Below, piece after piece: positions 63,799-64,000 of a stretch of 64,000 nucleotides of DNA (position 1 is the first letter of the stretch; every line of letters begins with the position of its first letter). The stretch covers positions 151,304,881-151,368,880 of the forward strand of contig OZ024928.1 of assembly GCA_964017235.1 (NCBI GenBank). The letters are read 5' to 3'. Both the position numbers and the translations under genes were made by a program. The DNA comes from Sabellastarte sp. h YS-2021. Lineage: Eukaryota; Annelida; Polychaeta; Sabellida; Sabellidae. The notes under the pieces are model-generated. The model was not told the origin of the DNA. It was given only the letters and a program-made list of their open reading frames with translations, and made no database searches.

Positions 63799-64000
63799 AA
63801 AAACATGAGAACCAAATAGTTTTCCATACTGTGAAACAGGAATTTTAACACAACACAGATGTGTCCTCAATTCTGATTCGCTAAACGGCGAAATATATGG
63901 TAGTTCCAAATTATCGCTCATTATGGCTGTCTTATAACAGTAAAAAGCAAATAAAAGTGGATTACGACATTTATTTTGTATGTAAGGTTAGTAAAGTTAC

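Overview
This is AT-rich, intron-dense animal genomic DNA with short coding exons, tRNA-derived SINEs and abundant non-autonomous DNA elements carrying internal satellite arrays. There is no bacterial gene organisation, operon or CRISPR. A marine invertebrate, most likely a mollusc (perhaps a bivalve), is my best guess. It rests on general familiarity with satellite-bearing Helitron-like elements and DIRS-type retroelements in bivalves, not on a species-specific marker.

The recognisable host gene lies on the minus strand and enters from the right: a death-associated protein kinase (DAPK). Four exons were read, all in phase 0 with canonical splice sites: the Ca2+/calmodulin autoregulatory exon (59991-60080), an acidic linker exon (12404-12490), and two exons of the ankyrin region (6833-6955 and 4009-4107). 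The kinase domain should lie to the right of the window, and the remaining ankyrin, ROC/COR and death-domain parts to the left. Inside the ~47.5 kb intron, on the same strand, sits a 371-codon phase-0 terminal exon (50302-51417) with a stop codon and a poly(A) signal. It is either the last exon of another gene or an alternative short end for the kinase.

Most of the rest is repeats. Three non-autonomous families (called A, B and C here) share one design: a 5' end with an inner 10-12 bp motif, a central tandem array, a GC-rich block with CGGAC, and a terminal hairpin whose outer arm is complementary to the 5' motif. This resembles Helentron/HINE-type rolling-circle elements. Family A has five copies (1-1046, 8858-10166, 30638-32789, 35282-36393, 61647-63798) with a 146-bp monomer packed with AGGTCA nuclear-receptor half sites. 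Family B has three copies (22611-25014, 39398-44662, 46193-49088) with a 169-bp monomer centred on a YY1-like dyad. Family C (37222-45776) has a ~352-bp monomer and is split by a family B copy. All nine copies are in plus orientation, antisense to DAPK.

Other elements are a decayed DIRS-type retroelement (about 21915-27445, itself split by a family B copy), two tRNA-derived SINE families (four copies with clear target-site duplications), a MITE with terminal inverted repeats, and several minisatellites. The remaining stretches look like unique AT-rich intron or intergenic sequence in which I see no supported gene.
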